From Aliirhizobium wenxiniae (lineage in GTDB: Bacteria > Pseudomonadota > Alphaproteobacteria > Rhizobiales > Rhizobiaceae), in NCBI RefSeq assembly GCF_019511445.1, contig NZ_JAEUAN010000014.1:1-64000 (forward strand): a stretch of 64,000 nt of DNA, in the 5' to 3' direction. The position numbers and the translations under genes are program-made. How positions within the stretch are numbered: position 1 is the first letter of the stretch; each line of letters opens with the position of its first letter. Positions 25,966 to 35,041 of the stretch are shown one piece after another. The notes under the pieces are model-generated. The model had not been told where the DNA came from and made no database searches. It was given only the letters and a program-made list of their open reading frames with translations.

Positions 25966-26736
25966 ACAGAAAGATCGCATCCGGTTTTGTCGAGATAACA
26001 TATTCCGGATTGAGCAGACATAGGTGTTGCCGTATCCCCAGCACCCTTCTGGCCGAGTTCCACATAGACTTTTGGCTTGGTTTTCTTTGCGACGCGGGCG
26101 ACGGTGTCGGCGATCTTGTCCTTTTACTGGTTCGCCAGCTTCTGTGCCCGATCTTCCGTCCCCATGACCTGACAAATGATCAGAATGCTGGCGACATGCT
26201 TTTCGACGGTCTGGGGTTGTAATCGACTACGACAAGCGGAAGGCCGACCTGCTCGATCGTCTGGGCCGCAGAGCCGAGATATTTGTACTGGCCAGCGGAG
26301 AGAATGACGACATCAGGCCGTGCGGCGATGATCTTTTCTGCCGAAAGCGCACCGGCACTCGCGTCACCAACATCGACAAGTTAGGCAATCTTCGGGAAGG
26401 CCTTTATATAGGCGTCGTATTGGGCAGGCGATAGCCTTTCCCATAATTGAGTGAAACAGCCTTGAGGCGATCGATCGCGGCCGGGCCTGTAATGGCGATC
26501 TAATCCTCGAAAAAGAAGCCGAGCCTAACCCTTTCGGCGGGCTTTTCAAGCGAAACGTGGCGACCGAGCACGTCGGCGAAATCGATTTGGGCCTGTGCGG
26601 ACGATGCTGCGGCAAAAGTGAGGGCCGCAGCCACGAGCGTAGCTTTCTCAAGGGACGAACTCCGGGGGTTAGACCGGCGAGGCAAGTCGCGGCCTATCGG
26701 GATGGGATGCAATTTTCGGAAATGTATGGCTTCCAT
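25966..26736 (-). pseudogene. Siderophore ABC binding protein (FepB/BtuF type), multiply frameshifted
   Basis: From 26736 leftwards a signal peptide (TLVAAALTFAAASSAQA) and FADVLGRHVSLEKPAERV start a class-III periplasmic binding protein. After a frame change come LVDVGDASAGALSAEKIIAA, PDVVILSAGQYKYLG and VGLPLVVVDYNP, then further fragments in other frames (the VYVELGQKG and NPEYVISTKPDAI regions). At least four frame changes are needed, so the gene is dead. The 3' end is joined to a permease fragment, which indicates that an internal deletion removed most of the permease. It is the remains of an iron-chelate uptake operon. Confidence 0.75.
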
Positions 26737-26807
26737 TTCGGTCCAGGCGTCTGTGGCCTGCGTGGTTATCTATCTTGGCATATTCGCTCAATGGCTTCCA
26801 AAGCAGC

Positions 26808-27857
26808 TTAGGAGCTCGCTGCGCTCACCGATCGCCGCTCCACCACATGGCAGGCAAGTTCGATGCGGCGTGACAAAGCCGGCACGCCGGAACAGAGATC
26901 GCGCAAGAGGTCGACCGCCGTCATGCCGATTTCTCGCATGGGGATATGCACGGTGGTCAGCGGCGGGTTGAGAAAGGCGGCCTGCGGCAAGTCGTCCATG
27001 CCCATGACTGACACATCGTCTGGCACGCTGTAACCCGCCTGTTGCACCGCCATCATCGCGCCGGCCGCAAGGCTGTCGCCGGCCGTCAGGATGGCGGTGA
27101 AGTCGAGGCCTTTTTCGGCGATACGGTCCGCGATCGCCTGTGTGGCCAGTTCCGGCAGCCAGTCATCGACGGTGACGGTCATGTCCGGTGTCGGCGTGAT
27201 GCCGCGATGCCGTAGCGCATCCCAAAACCCTTCCTGGCGACGTTCGATCGTGCGACGACCGGGGCGCATGAGGAACAGAATGCGGCGGTGGCCGAGATCG
27301 AGCAGGCGATCGGTGGCCAGCTGTGCGGCCGAACGGTTGCAGGGCGTGACGCTCGACAGCCGCATATGCGGATCGTCGCCATTGATCAGCACGACCGGCT
27401 TGTCGAAGGCGCGTGTGGCCGCAAGAATGCGTTCGTCATCCACCGTCAGGAACAGCAGGCCCGTCACGTCTGGATCGCTGCCCGCCTCATCGAGAACCGA
27501 GCGTTCGTCGCTGGCATCGGCGATAGGGCGGGTGATGATGTCGAGGCCGAGCATGGTTGCGCGGTCGCGGGCACCTTCCAGAACATGCAGGGTGAACTGG
27601 TTGCGCACATAATCGATCATCGCCGCACTGGAGGCGGCAATAACGATCTTTTTGCCCGGCACGGGCGCCGGCATCGGGTAGTTGGCGTCCTTCGCGGCTT
27701 CCCGAATGCGCTGGCGGATATCGTCGCGCACGCCCTTTTCACCAGTCAAAGCACGTGACACCGTGCTCAGCGAAACACCGACTTTTTCGGCAATATCTTC
27801 CAGCCGCACACGCCGGCTTTTCTTGCCGCGCTTGTTGGGAATTGCTGCGTCCGCCAT
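26808..27857 (-). CDS. LacI-family transcriptional regulator
   Basis: 349 residues: N-terminal helix-turn-helix with hinge (VRLEDIAEKVGVSLSTVSRALTGE, cited in part: EDIAEKVGVSLSTVSRAL) after a basic 20-residue leader, then a periplasmic-binding-protein-like sugar domain with LLFLTVDDERIL, VVLINGDDPH and VMGMDDLPQAAFLNPPLTTV. The start at 27857 has GGAGAAGG upstream. It is divergent from the GH105-KduI-transporter operon and should repress it until a sugar acid or oligosaccharide binds. A perfect 12-bp palindrome at 27901-27912 overlaps a candidate promoter of that operon and is the likely operator. Confidence 0.93.
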   Translation of the reverse strand: MADAAIPNKRGKKSRRVRLEDIAEKVGVSLSTVSRALTGEKGVRDDIRQRIREAAKDANYPMPAPVPGKKIVIAASSAAMIDYVRNQFTLHVLEGARDRATMLGLDIITRPIADASDERSVLDEAGSDPDVTGLLFLTVDDERILAATRAFDKPVVLINGDDPHMRLSSVTPCNRSAAQLATDRLLDLGHRRILFLMRPGRRTIERRQEGFWDALRHRGITPTPDMTVTVDDWLPELATQAIADRIAEKGLDFTAILTAGDSLAAGAMMAVQQAGYSVPDDVSVMGMDDLPQAAFLNPPLTTVHIPMREIGMTAVDLLRDLCSGVPALSRRIELACHVVERRSVSAASS

Positions 27858-27900
27858 CGACCTTCTCCGGTAATCGTCACCAGACTGCAAAAAATTTTCA

Positions 27901-27931
27901 GATTGCGCAATCGCAAATCCAGTGTTTACAT
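27901..27931 (+). promoter_or_regulatory. LacI operator candidate overlapping a promoter
   Basis: GATTGCGCAATC (27901-27912) is a perfect palindrome in the lacI-GH105 intergenic region. It overlaps TTGCGC (27903-27908), which lies 17 bases before TTACAT (27926-27931), a plausible weak -35/-10 pair for the GH105 operon. Binding there would block transcription. Confidence 0.6.
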
Positions 27932-28002
27932 CGCGTCACCGCTAGGGAGAAGCGGATTGGAGGAGCCGGTGCCGCAACGCATCGGATGAGGAGGAGACAG
28001 GC

Positions 28003-29097
28003 ATGGGCCTTTCAGCCCGGCATATCCGTGAGAAACTCGATTTGCTCGTCACCGGCATGACCGGCCTGCGCGATGACGGTCGCTTTCACGAACCCAATCT
28101 CGATGGCTCGGCCGGCGATTACATTTCCTTCGACAGCTGGGAATGGCCGCAGGGAGTTGGGCTTTATGGCCTGATCCGGCTGTGGCAGTTCACCGGCCGT
28201 GATGACCTCAAGATTTTGATCGAGAACTGGTATGCCGCGCGCATTGAGGCGGGTCTGCCGAAGCTGAACGTCAACACGACGGCGCCGATGCTGGGACTTT
28301 CCGTTCTCTGGCGGGAAACCCGCGATCCGCGCTGGAAGCCTGTGCTGGATGCGTGGGCGGACCGCGCCGTCACCGAAATGGGCCGCACGCGGGAAGGCGC
28401 TTTTGCGCATCACGTCTCCGACAAGGTCAATGACGACGAGCTTTGGGACGACACGCTTTATATGGTGGCGCTGTTCCTTGCTTCCTATGGTCAGGCCAGT
28501 GGCCGGGCCGAGCTGGTCGATGAGGCGGTAAAGCAGTTTCTCGTCCATACCCGTTATCTCGCCGACAAAAAGACCGGCCTGTGGTTCCATGGCTGGACGT
28601 TTCAGGGGTACCACAATTTCGCAGAGGCCCGCTGGGCGCGCGGCAATGCCTGGATCACCGCCGGCCTGCTCGATCTGTTCGATCTGGCCGACATTCCGGC
28701 AGCCGTGAAAGCTTATCTGACCGGCGTTCTGGTGGCGCAGGTGGATGCGCTCCTCGCATTGCAGACGGCATCCGGCGCATGGCGCACGCTGCTCGACGAT
28801 CCGACCTCCTATGAGGAAATTTCGGCGACGGCCGGTTTCGGTTACGGCCTGCTCAAGGGCCATCGGCTGGGGCTCGGCACGCCGGAATGGCGCAAGGCCG
28901 GTTTGCGCGCCGTCGATGCGCTGCTTGCCAATATCGATGATAGCGGCACTGTGCTGAACGTTTCTTACGGCACGCGCATGGGCCATGATCTGCAATTTTA
29001 TCGCGACATTCCGATCCAGCCGACCGGTTACGGGCAGGCGCTGGCGATCCTGTGCCTGTCCGAGGCGCTGCGCCATGTCGAAGGAGAAACGTCATGA
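28003..29097 (+). CDS. GH105-type unsaturated rhamnogalacturonyl/glucuronyl hydrolase
   Basis: 364-residue (alpha/alpha)6 barrel of the GH88/GH105 clan: WPQGVGLYGLIRLW, DDELWDDTLYMVALFLASYG (Asp-rich catalytic region), HGWTFQGYHNFAEARWARGN (cited in two parts) and ISATAGFGYGLLKG. GH105 enzymes hydrate and release the delta-4,5-unsaturated uronic acid left at the non-reducing end by polysaccharide lyases. There is no signal peptide, so it works in the cytoplasm on imported oligosaccharides. First gene of the operon; its stop overlaps the kduI start. Confidence 0.88.
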   Translation: MGLSARHIREKLDLLVTGMTGLRDDGRFHEPNLDGSAGDYISFDSWEWPQGVGLYGLIRLWQFTGRDDLKILIENWYAARIEAGLPKLNVNTTAPMLGLSVLWRETRDPRWKPVLDAWADRAVTEMGRTREGAFAHHVSDKVNDDELWDDTLYMVALFLASYGQASGRAELVDEAVKQFLVHTRYLADKKTGLWFHGWTFQGYHNFAEARWARGNAWITAGLLDLFDLADIPAAVKAYLTGVLVAQVDALLALQTASGAWRTLLDDPTSYEEISATAGFGYGLLKGHRLGLGTPEWRKAGLRAVDALLANIDDSGTVLNVSYGTRMGHDLQFYRDIPIQPTGYGQALAILCLSEALRHVEGETS

Positions 29098-29930
29098 CGA
29101 TGAAGGTTCTGTATGGCGCCGGCCCGGATGACATCAAGGCATTCGATACCGCACGGTTGCGCAAGGAGTTTCTGGTCGAGGACCTTTTTGAGCCGGGCGA
29201 GTTGAGTTTTACCTATACCCATGTCGATCGCCTGATCCTCGGCGGCGCGGTGCCGCTCGATGCGTCGCTGACATTTGGTTCGGGCCAGGATATCGGCACG
29301 CCCTATCTTCTGTCGGCGCGTGAAATGGGTATTGCCAATCTCGGCGGCACCGGCACGATCACGGTCGATGGCCAAAAATTCGAGCTGGAAAACCGCGACA
29401 TTCTTTATATCGGCCGGGGTGCCCAGAAAATTTCGGTCGCCAGTCATTCGGCGGACAGGCCGGCGCGGTTTTACATGAATTCGGTTCCGGCCGGGGCGGA
29501 TATCCCGCACCGGCTGATCAGCAAAGCGGAATCGAAACCGCTCGATCTCGGCGAGGCAAAACGCTCCAACAAGCGGAATCTGCGGATGTATATCCATCCG
29601 CAGGTGGCGCCCTCCTGCCTGCTGCTGATGGGCATTACCGATCTGGCCGAAGGTTCTGTCTGGAACACCATGCCGCCGCATCTGCATGAGCGGCGCATGG
29701 AGGCCTATTGCTATTTCGATCTCGCGCCGGAAGAGCGTGTCATCCACCTGATGGGGCGGCCGGAGGAAACCCGGCATCTGCTGGTCAAAAATCTCGATGC
29801 GGTTCTGTCGCCGGCATGGTCCATCCATATGGGGGCAGGGACCGATGGTTACGCGTTCGTCTGGGGCATGACCGGCGAAAACCAGGAATATAACGACGTG
29901 GCCCCGGTGGCCTTAAGCGAACTCAGGTAA
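29094..29930 (+). CDS. kduI: 5-dehydro-4-deoxy-D-glucuronate isomerase
   Basis: 278 residues, the normal KduI length. Conserved segments: RKEFLVEDLFEPGELSFTYTH (cited in part: FLVEDLF), DRLILGGAVP, REMGIANLGGTG, and the metal-binding cupin motif WNTMPPHLHERRMEAYCYFD with His and Glu ligands, then MGRPEETRHL and NQEYNDV. It isomerises 5-keto-4-deoxyuronate to 3-deoxy-D-glycero-2,5-hexodiulosonate, the step after GH105. Coupled to the preceding gene by ATGA. The next pathway enzymes, KduD and KDG kinase, are not in the window and must be encoded elsewhere. Confidence 0.95.
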   Translation: MTMKVLYGAGPDDIKAFDTARLRKEFLVEDLFEPGELSFTYTHVDRLILGGAVPLDASLTFGSGQDIGTPYLLSAREMGIANLGGTGTITVDGQKFELENRDILYIGRGAQKISVASHSADRPARFYMNSVPAGADIPHRLISKAESKPLDLGEAKRSNKRNLRMYIHPQVAPSCLLLMGITDLAEGSVWNTMPPHLHERRMEAYCYFDLAPEERVIHLMGRPEETRHLLVKNLDAVLSPAWSIHMGAGTDGYAFVWGMTGENQEYNDVAPVALSELR

Positions 29931-29944
29931 GGCGGCAGGCGAAG

Positions 29945-32425
29945 ATGAATCCGGAACAGAACTGGATGCGCAAGACATTGAAGCCGGGTGACGCGGTGCG
30001 TTACTGGCAGCTTGGCCGCATCGCCGAGGAACGGTTCGACGTGCCCGATGCGCCGATGAAGGGCGAGATGGACCCGTTCTTCTTCCTCACCAAGGTGAAA
30101 AATTTCATTCCGCACGAATATCCCTGCCGCACCATTTTTGCCGAGACTTTTCGCGGCAAGCGGCCGGATGTGCGCGGCGAGTTTGAGGCCCTGCGCTGGT
30201 GGCTGCCCTTCGGCTCGCCCCGGCTCGATCTCTCCGGTTTCTGGTTCCGCCCGACGCGGCTCGCGACATGGACACGCACCTATATCGAGGCGGAAAAGGC
30301 GGGGACGGCAAAAATCCGGCTCGGCACCTGCGGCGGCGCGGTTCTGTGGCTGAACGGTTCGGAAGTGGGCTGGATGGCGCCCTATAGCCGCAATCTCGAA
30401 GCCAAGCAGGAATTCGAACTGCGCCTGACTGCCGGTCTGAACGAGATCGTGCTGTTCTTCGATGATCTCGCCGAGCGTGATGCCCGTTATTTCTACCAGT
30501 TCGATTACCTCTCCGGCCCCGCCGCGAACATCGCCCTGCCGGTTCCAGTCGCGGGTAGCGTGGCGGACAGTCTGGAAGAAGCGCTGGATGGCATGCATCT
30601 CGACCGCCAGCATTATCTTGGCGGCGACATCACCGTGCTGTTTGCCAAAACCTTGCCGGTGGAGGCCAAGGTTAATGTCGCCATCGAAGGCGATTTCATG
30701 TCGCGCGAACGTTTCGATTACGATTTCGAGCTGCCGGCGGGTGTCGGTAGCCTCAATGTCGGGCCATCGGAAAACGCGCCAGCCGATTTCCGCCATCTGC
30801 GTGTGACGCTGAATGCCGGTGGGTTTGTCGCCTCGCGTTCGGTGGGCGTGGAAATCTGCCATACGGCGCGTCAGGGCGAGGCCTCGGGATCGCTGGCTGA
30901 ACGTATCGCGGATACGCTTACCGAAGTGTCGGACTATTCCGAGCGCGATACGGTTCGCGCCTTTGCGCGGCTGGCGAGTGGTCGTGGAGGTGCTGATACC
31001 GATGCGATGATCGAGGAAATCCTGCCGTCGATCGAGGATTGCCATGACTGCGCCGATTTTTCGCTGGTGCCGCTGATCTGGTCGCGCACGCGCTGGGGCG
31101 GTGATATCAACGAGAAAACCCGCGCGCGCATCGATGCCGCCATCCTCAACTATCGTTACTGGATGGATGAGCCGGGCAATGACGTGCAGTGGTATTTTTC
31201 GGAAAACCACGCGCTGCTCTTCCACACCTCCGCCTATCTCGCCGGTCATCTTCTCCCCGAGGCCACGTTTGTCCGTTCCGGCCGCAAGGGGGCTGAGCAG
31301 GCAAAAGTAGGTGCTGCGAGGGTGCGGGCATGGCTCGATCATTTCGAGAATTGGGAAATGGCGGAGTTCAACTCGGCTCCGTATTTCCCGATCGATCTCA
31401 AGGGCCTGACGGCGCTGGCAGCGCTTTCGCCGGACAAGGATATCGCTGACCGCGCCAAGGCAGGCATCGTGCGGTTGGCCGAAATCATCGCCCGTTCAGC
31501 GCATCACGGCATGGTGACGGCGGCGCAGGGGCGTTCCTACGAACACACGCTCTGCGCCGGTCGTTCGCTGGAGCTTTCGGCGGTTGCCCGCCTGCTCTGG
31601 GGCAAGGGTTGTTATGGCCGCCGCGTACATTGCCTGCCGCAGATGGCGGTGTGCCTGCGCGACCATGGGCTGGTCATTCCGGAAGAGTTTGCGGCGATTG
31701 CCGATCATCAGGGTGATCAACATCAGGAATGGCGGTTTGCGCAGGGCGAAAATTCCTTTGCCGCACTGTATCATTATAAGGGCAGGAATTTCGCCATGGG
31801 TTCCACGGTGCATTACCGCTGGGACGAATGGGGTTATCAGGAAACCGTGCTGCATTTGCGCATTGGAGAAAAGCCGGAAGCGGCGATCTGGATCAATCAT
31901 CCGGGTGAGACGATCCAGTTCGGTTATGGGCGCCCGTCCTATTGGGGCGGTTGCGGTACCATTCCGCGCGTGCAGCAATATCGTGGCCTCGCGGTGCTGG
32001 AATTCACAACCTACGAGGAACAGCCGGATTTTACCCATGCCTGGTTCCCGGCGGCGGAGTTCGACGAAAGCCGTGTCTCGGGCAGTCTGGCGCTGGCGCG
32101 TTCGGGTGAAGGCGCTGTGTTTTTGCGCGCGGGCTCCGATCTTGAGGCAACGAAGGAAGGCCCCTCCGCCGGTGCGGAACTGCGCCAATATGGCCAGAAA
32201 GCAAGCTGGATCGTGCGGGTCTGCGAGGCCGGTGATCTCACCTCGGTCGAAAGCCGCTTCGGCGCTCTGCAAGTTGAACGGACGGGCGACGGCACACTCG
32301 TTGTCGCGGACCCGGAATATGGTAGCGTATCCTTCCGCGCCGATGGCACGGTGGAGGCTGAAGGCCGCGTGATAACGCGCGGAGACTATGACGTAAAGGG
32401 CGAAGCAACGCTGCTTGGCGCTTGA
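29945..32425 (+). CDS. 826-residue candidate carbohydrate-active enzyme of unknown family
   Basis: Large cytoplasmic protein (no signal peptide). Residues 1-200 look like a beta-sandwich (IRLGTCGGAVLWLNGSEVGW, GLNEIVLFFDDL), and 200-310 like a second beta domain. Residues 330-620 are helix-rich with WYFSENHALLFHTSAYLAG (Asn421, His422), NSAPYFPIDLKG and RSYEHTLCAGRSLE (Arg530, Tyr532, His534). The last 200 are again beta-rich. A helical toroid followed by beta sheets, with conserved Asn-His and Arg-Tyr-His, recalls polysaccharide lyases. Between KduI and a sugar transporter, it could generate the unsaturated uronide that GH105 removes. No family name can be assigned from sequence alone. Confidence 0.7.
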   Translation: MNPEQNWMRKTLKPGDAVRYWQLGRIAEERFDVPDAPMKGEMDPFFFLTKVKNFIPHEYPCRTIFAETFRGKRPDVRGEFEALRWWLPFGSPRLDLSGFWFRPTRLATWTRTYIEAEKAGTAKIRLGTCGGAVLWLNGSEVGWMAPYSRNLEAKQEFELRLTAGLNEIVLFFDDLAERDARYFYQFDYLSGPAANIALPVPVAGSVADSLEEALDGMHLDRQHYLGGDITVLFAKTLPVEAKVNVAIEGDFMSRERFDYDFELPAGVGSLNVGPSENAPADFRHLRVTLNAGGFVASRSVGVEICHTARQGEASGSLAERIADTLTEVSDYSERDTVRAFARLASGRGGADTDAMIEEILPSIEDCHDCADFSLVPLIWSRTRWGGDINEKTRARIDAAILNYRYWMDEPGNDVQWYFSENHALLFHTSAYLAGHLLPEATFVRSGRKGAEQAKVGAARVRAWLDHFENWEMAEFNSAPYFPIDLKGLTALAALSPDKDIADRAKAGIVRLAEIIARSAHHGMVTAAQGRSYEHTLCAGRSLELSAVARLLWGKGCYGRRVHCLPQMAVCLRDHGLVIPEEFAAIADHQGDQHQEWRFAQGENSFAALYHYKGRNFAMGSTVHYRWDEWGYQETVLHLRIGEKPEAAIWINHPGETIQFGYGRPSYWGGCGTIPRVQQYRGLAVLEFTTYEEQPDFTHAWFPAAEFDESRVSGSLALARSGEGAVFLRAGSDLEATKEGPSAGAELRQYGQKASWIVRVCEAGDLTSVESRFGALQVERTGDGTLVVADPEYGSVSFRADGTVEAEGRVITRGDYDVKGEATLLGA

Positions 32426-32474
32426 GATTGGTCAATGGACGGGTTGGGAGGCCTTGGTCCATCAGAGGAGGAAA

Positions 32475-33749
32475 ATGCGCATGAAGACCAGACCGCTTTT
32501 TACGGGCCTCGCGCTCGCTTTTCTCACCTCGACGGCGGCCCATGCCGGCGATGTGCGCATCATGTGGTATTCCGATGGCGTTGAAGGCGAGGTGATGAAA
32601 GACCTTGTCGGGCGTTTCATGAAGGAAAATCCCGGCATCAACGTCATTCTCGATAACGTTGCCTATAGCGTCATCAAGGAACAGCTGCCGGTGCAGCTGG
32701 AGGCCGGCAACGGGCCGGATATCGCCCGCGTCACCGCCATCAAGGAACTGTCGAAACACTGGCTGGATCTGCGTCCGCTGGTGAAGGACGCCAAATACTG
32801 GGACGACAATTTTGGCCTGCAGGCTGACTGGATGCGCCCGGACGGGGCCAACCAGATTTCCGGTTTTATGACGCAGATCACGCTGACCGGCGGGTATGCC
32901 AACAAGACGCTGTTCGATCAGGCCGGTGTGCCGATCCCCGGTCCGAAGGCAACATGGGAAGATTGGGCTGCCGCTTCCAAGAGGGTGCAGGAAAGCCAGC
33001 AGGTGCCGTTCGCCATGGCGATCGACCGTTCCGGCCACCGCATCACCGCGCCGCTTCTCTCCTACGGCGCCAATTATATCGGCTCCGACGGCAAGCCGGC
33101 GCCGCTCGACAAGGGCGCCAAGGACTATCTCACCACGTTCGTCGGCTGGGCTGAAGACGGCACTGTCAGCAAGGATGTTTGGGTGTCGGCCGCCGGCAGC
33201 ACCTATCGGGCTGCTGCCGATGATTTCATCAACGGCCAGCTCGCCTTCTATTATTCCGGTTCCTGGCAGGTGGCGAACCTTGCCACCAAGATCGGCAACA
33301 ATTTTGACTGGGTCGCGGTCGGCAGTCCCTGCGGTCCTGCGGCCTGCACCGGCATGCCGGGCGGAGCAGCGCTGGTTGCGGTGAAATACACCAAGAACCA
33401 GAAGGATGTCGCGACCGTGATGGACTGGTTCGCGCAGGAAAAGATCGTCAAGGAATTTTCCGAACGCACGCTGTTCCTGCCCGGCCACAAGGCCTTGGTC
33501 GACAAGGGCGGCCTCGATTTCAAGTCGGACAATGAGCAGGCCAAGGCCGCGCTGAACGTGTTCGTCGAATCGACCAAGACGACATCCGAAGCGGCGCTGA
33601 AACTGCCGGGCTGGCGCTGGTCCGATACGGTTTATGCGGCGATCGTCACCCGTATCGGCCAGACACTGGCGGGTGAGCTGAAGATCGATGATGCGTTTAC
33701 GCGCATTGATGCGGATATCGCCCAGAAGGTGAAGGATGCGGGGCAGTAG
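32475..33749 (+). CDS. Sugar ABC transporter substrate-binding protein
   Basis: 424 residues. Signal peptide RPLFTGLALAFLTSTAAHA (cleavage near residue 24), then a family-1 (MalE-like) binding protein: VRIMWYSDGVEGEVMKDLV, ENPGINVILDNVAYSV, LEAGNGPDIAR and FINGQLAFYYSGSWQ. The start is set by GAGGAGGAAA and the signal peptide. It would deliver an oligosaccharide to the permeases encoded downstream. It is separated from them by a 290-bp gap with a strong hairpin, which may give higher binding-protein expression, as in many sugar ABC operons. Confidence 0.92.
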   Translation: MRMKTRPLFTGLALAFLTSTAAHAGDVRIMWYSDGVEGEVMKDLVGRFMKENPGINVILDNVAYSVIKEQLPVQLEAGNGPDIARVTAIKELSKHWLDLRPLVKDAKYWDDNFGLQADWMRPDGANQISGFMTQITLTGGYANKTLFDQAGVPIPGPKATWEDWAAASKRVQESQQVPFAMAIDRSGHRITAPLLSYGANYIGSDGKPAPLDKGAKDYLTTFVGWAEDGTVSKDVWVSAAGSTYRAAADDFINGQLAFYYSGSWQVANLATKIGNNFDWVAVGSPCGPAACTGMPGGAALVAVKYTKNQKDVATVMDWFAQEKIVKEFSERTLFLPGHKALVDKGGLDFKSDNEQAKAALNVFVESTKTTSEAALKLPGWRWSDTVYAAIVTRIGQTLAGELKIDDAFTRIDADIAQKVKDAGQ

Positions 33750-33769
33750 TCTTTGCTAAAGCATATGGG

Positions 33770-33945
33770 CCAGCTTCTCTCCCTGTAGGTGGCAGGGCCT
33801 TTCCTTTTAAAAAGACCCCTCCCCACAAGGGGGAGGGGCCTAACCCAGCCGGTCCGTCGAAGCACATTTGAGGCAGGCGGTTGCCGCGCGTTTTTTCCCC
33901 TTTGTGGGGGAGATGGCCGGCAGGCCAGAGGGGGACTTGCTTCAC
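33770..33945. repeat. Intergenic repeat with strong hairpin
   Basis: CCCCTCCCC-ACAAG-GGGGAGGGG (33816-33838) is a perfect 9-bp stem with a 5-base loop. A second related block, CCCCTTTGTGGGGGAGATGG followed by CCGGCAGGCCAGAGGGGG, lies at about 33898-33934. The composition and wording resemble the palindromic intergenic mosaic repeats of Rhizobium/Agrobacterium. Sitting between the binding-protein and permease genes, it could attenuate transcription or protect the upstream mRNA. Confidence 0.6.
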
Positions 33946-34036
33946 TTGCAATAGCGTTGCCGCAGGTCGGAGAACATGCCGGCAGCAGACGGCCAAGCAA
34001 TAATATTCGACGGCGATGGAGGAGAACCAGAACAGC

Positions 34037-35041
34037 ATGACCACACCATCTCTCGCCAGCCTGCTATTGGGTCCCATAAATGCCGTCATGCGCATCATCG
34101 ATGCGCCGCTGCGTCGCCTGCAGAAGGCGACCGGTATCGGTGGCATGGCGACGTTTTTCCTTGCGCCGAACATGCTGATTTTCGGCATCTTCGTGCTGCT
34201 GCCTCTGGTCATCAACTTCGTTTATTCGATGACCGGTGGGACTGCCTTTTTCCTCTCCGAGCGCGATTTCGTCGGTGGGGCGCAATATTCGCGCCTGTTC
34301 GAGTGCCAGAACTATCTCGATCCGATGTCGTGTCAGGAAGACGCCTTCTGGACCGCCGTCGGCAACACGTTCTGGTTCGTGTTGCTGCAGGTCTCGTTGA
34401 TGATCCTGACGGCGCTGATCACGGCGCTGATCCTCAACCGCGAGCTGGCCGCCCGCTCTTTCTGGCGCGCCGTGTTCTTCTTTCCCGTGCTGCTGTCGCC
34501 GGTCGTTGTGGGCCTGATCTGGAAATGGATTCTGCAGCGGCAGGGGCTGCTTAATTTCGGTCTCTATCAGTTCGGCATGGACCCATATACGTGGCTGACC
34601 GACCGCAACTGGACCTTTGCCGCCACGATCGGCGTGTCGCTCTGGGCGCATATGGGTTTTTATGCGCTGATCATTCTGGCCGGCCTTCAGGCGATCCCCA
34701 AGGATCTCTACGAGGCCGCCGAAATGGATGGCACAAAACCGGCGCGCGTCTTCTGGCGCATCACGCTGCCGCTGCTGGCACCGAACCTTCTGGTCGTTGT
34801 GGTGCTGGCGCTGATCAAGTCGGTGCAGGTGTTCGACGAAATCTACGTGCTGACCGGTGGCGGGCCGGGCACCAGCACGCTGTTCCTGACGCAATATATC
34901 TATGAAACCGGCTTTGCCTCGGCGCTGCGCAATCCGGGTCTGGCGGCCGCCGCCTCGATCCTGATGGGCACGGTGCTGGTGGTGTTGACGCTGATCCAGC
35001 TCGGCATCGGCAAGCGTGGCGAAAACAAGGGGAAACGCTGA
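34037..35041 (+). CDS. Sugar ABC transporter permease (MalF type)
   Basis: 334 residues, six or seven membrane helices. Features: FFLAPNMLIFGIFVLLPLVINF near the N-terminus and the EAA loop YEAAEMDGTKPARVFWRITLP. The C-terminal helices follow VFDEIYVLTGGGPGTSTLFL, typical of MalF/UgpA-type subunits. A periplasmic loop with three Cys-containing turns (FECQNYLDPMSCQED) is less common. The ATG at 34037 follows GGAGGAG after a slightly long gap; an in-frame ATG at 34016 is the alternative. Its stop overlaps the next permease start. Confidence 0.9.
   Translation: MTTPSLASLLLGPINAVMRIIDAPLRRLQKATGIGGMATFFLAPNMLIFGIFVLLPLVINFVYSMTGGTAFFLSERDFVGGAQYSRLFECQNYLDPMSCQEDAFWTAVGNTFWFVLLQVSLMILTALITALILNRELAARSFWRAVFFFPVLLSPVVVGLIWKWILQRQGLLNFGLYQFGMDPYTWLTDRNWTFAATIGVSLWAHMGFYALIILAGLQAIPKDLYEAAEMDGTKPARVFWRITLPLLAPNLLVVVVLALIKSVQVFDEIYVLTGGGPGTSTLFLTQYIYETGFASALRNPGLAAAASILMGTVLVVLTLIQLGIGKRGENKGKR

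Noticed and set aside
29849..31342. Long antisense frame (497 codons) opposite the 826-residue protein gene
   Set aside because: Arg/His-rich composition, no ribosome site and overlap with a clearly coding frame. High-GC DNA gives such frames by codon bias.
32238..33488. Antisense frame opposite the sugar-binding protein
   Set aside because: No domain, and the sense gene has signal peptide and family motifs.
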